Assembly: GCA_964432595.1 (NCBI GenBank)
Contig: CAYSOF010000045.1
Location: forward strand, 1 to 30,743
DNA length: 30,743 bases
Direction: 5' to 3'
DNA from: DASYLJ01 sp964432595
GTDB lineage: Bacteria > Desulfobacterota > Binatia > DP-6
Shown here: positions 30,141-30,743 of the stretch, piece after piece
Layout of the letters: each line of letters begins with the position of its first letter
Numbering within the stretch: the stretch's first letter is position 1
Program-made: the position numbers and the translations under genes
Notes under the pieces: generated by a model
Databases searched by the model: none
The model's input: the letters and a program-made list of their open reading frames with translations, nothing else
Told to the model about the DNA's origin: nothing

Positions 30141-30743
30141 ATGCGTTACCTTCTCGGCATCCTGCTCGTCCTCATCTCGACGGCGCCTTCGGTCCGCGCC
30201 GTTGTCCTGTGTGCGAAGCCCCGCCGTGACGGGACGTTCAACACCGCCATCAAGCTCCGGGAAGCCTGTAAGCCGTCGGAGCAGCAGCTCAACCCCGTCG
30301 CCCTTGAACTTCAGGGGCCGGCGGGAGCACAAGGGCCTGCCGGCCCGCAGGGTCCCGCCGGACAGTCGGGAGCTCCACTGGAGTGTGTCGCGGCTGGCCC
30401 GACGCTGCAGGACGGCCCGCCTACGCTGACGGGTGACGCGCTGTGTGCCTCGACCGGGCGCTTTTGCGTAGCCGCGTTCAATGTCTTCCCGCAGTATGCG
30501 GCGATCGACTGCAACGCCACCGCTTCCCCCGGAGGTAACTTCTCCACCTTGGTTGCCTCGTGCTGCCGGTACGCCGAGGCGGTCAGCACGACCACCAGCA
30601 CCACGAACACGTCCACCACGACCTTTTCGACGTCAACGTCGGGGACGTTCTTCGTGACCACCACCACCGAGCAAACGAGCACGACCTTTAACCTTGATGT
30701 GACAAAAAATCAGGCGGCCAAGAGGCGGTTGAGGCGGCGGAAG
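30141..30743 (+). CDS. Secreted collagen-like, Thr-rich protein (3' end outside window)
   Basis: 201 codons are open to the right edge without a stop. The start at ATG 30141 gives a signal peptide of about 20 residues (MRYLLGILLVLISTAPSVRA). A collagen-type Gly-x-y run of about seven triplets follows near residues 57-77 (GPAGAQGPAGPQGPAGQSG), then a Cys-containing domain (cysteines near residues 81, 101, 108, 121 and 134-135) and a Thr/Ser-rich linker from about 142. It ends in a basic stretch. This is typical of exported surface or appendage proteins. Whether it belongs to the element or to the host is not clear. No ribosome site is visible. Confidence 0.75.
   Translation, partial: MRYLLGILLVLISTAPSVRAVVLCAKPRRDGTFNTAIKLREACKPSEQQLNPVALELQGPAGAQGPAGPQGPAGQSGAPLECVAAGPTLQDGPPTLTGDALCASTGRFCVAAFNVFPQYAAIDCNATASPGGNFSTLVASCCRYAEAVSTTTSTTNTSTTTFSTSTSGTFFVTTTTEQTSTTFNLDVTKNQAAKRRLRRRK

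Larger units (their letters stand above)
18926..30743. mobile_element. Integrative element at tRNA-Leu(GAG), right end not seen
   Basis: The run of housekeeping genes stops at the tRNA. What follows is int, xis-like, XRE, helicase, primase, a small gene and HTH_17 on one strand, then cargo genes on both strands with poor similarity to known families. No capsid, terminase, relaxase or type IV secretion gene is visible, so a satellite-like or helper-dependent element, or the integration end of a larger one, is most likely. I found no repeat of the tRNA 3' end, so the boundary may lie past 30,743 or have been lost. Whether the genes after about 29,770 belong to it is uncertain. Confidence 0.65.

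Noticed and set aside
18970..30743. CRISPR arrays in the element
   Set aside because: No regularly spaced repeats of 25-40 bp were seen; the repeats at 20945-21103 are irregular and inside a gene.

Overview
This is a GC-rich bacterial chromosome segment with two parts: a densely packed block of core housekeeping genes (1 to about 18,890), and an integrated mobile element inserted at a tRNA-Leu gene (about 18,926 to the window end). The diderm envelope genes (a complete tolQ-R-A-B-pal-cpoB set, rseP), frequent GTG starts, 1-4 nt gene overlaps and the gene order suggest a Gram-negative, deltaproteobacteria-like lineage (Desulfobacterota/Myxococcota/Binatota type). That placement is inference; I cannot name a species.

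Layout, core part. On the minus strand, in transcription order from the right: tolQ-tolR-tolA-tolB-pal-cpoB (outer-membrane tethering), ribF-rluD, rho with its own leader and candidate promoter, then rpsB-tsf-pyrH-frr-uppS-cdsA-rseP-tsaB (translation, UMP kinase, lipid and undecaprenyl synthesis, site-2 protease, tRNA t6A). A further candidate promoter leads a DUF465 gene, ilvN and ilvC; ilvC runs off the left edge. Divergently, on the plus strand, pgk-tpiA-secG are followed by tRNA-Leu(GAG). The 144-nt tolQ/pgk divergent gap holds two facing TTGACG boxes and three small inverted repeats.

Layout, element. A tyrosine integrase points at the tRNA, and its last 14 codons are antisense to the 3' half of the tRNA, so this is one attachment-site junction. 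Behind it on the same strand are an excisionase-like protein, an XRE regulator with what looks like a leaderless promoter, a RepA-type AAA helicase, a CHC2/Toprim primase, a short hypothetical gene and an HTH_17 protein. This is a compact replication and control module without visible capsid, terminase or conjugation genes. To its right lies cargo on both strands: a 358-aa unknown protein, several small Cys-rich proteins, a 244-aa unknown protein, a zinc-ribbon plus TIR/nucleoside-deoxyribosyltransferase-like protein that resembles defence effectors, an AlbA_2 (Schlafen-type) protein with a zinc ribbon, and a secreted collagen-like protein cut by the window edge. No second copy of the tRNA 3' end was found, so the right end of the element is not seen.

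Most worth following up: a near-identical 16-bp palindrome upstream of both the replication operon and the putative effector gene, suggesting shared control; a C/T-variant direct repeat inside the helicase gene that changes frame, with a probable misplaced helicase 3' end; and the repeated Cys-rich zinc-ribbon theme across the cargo genes.
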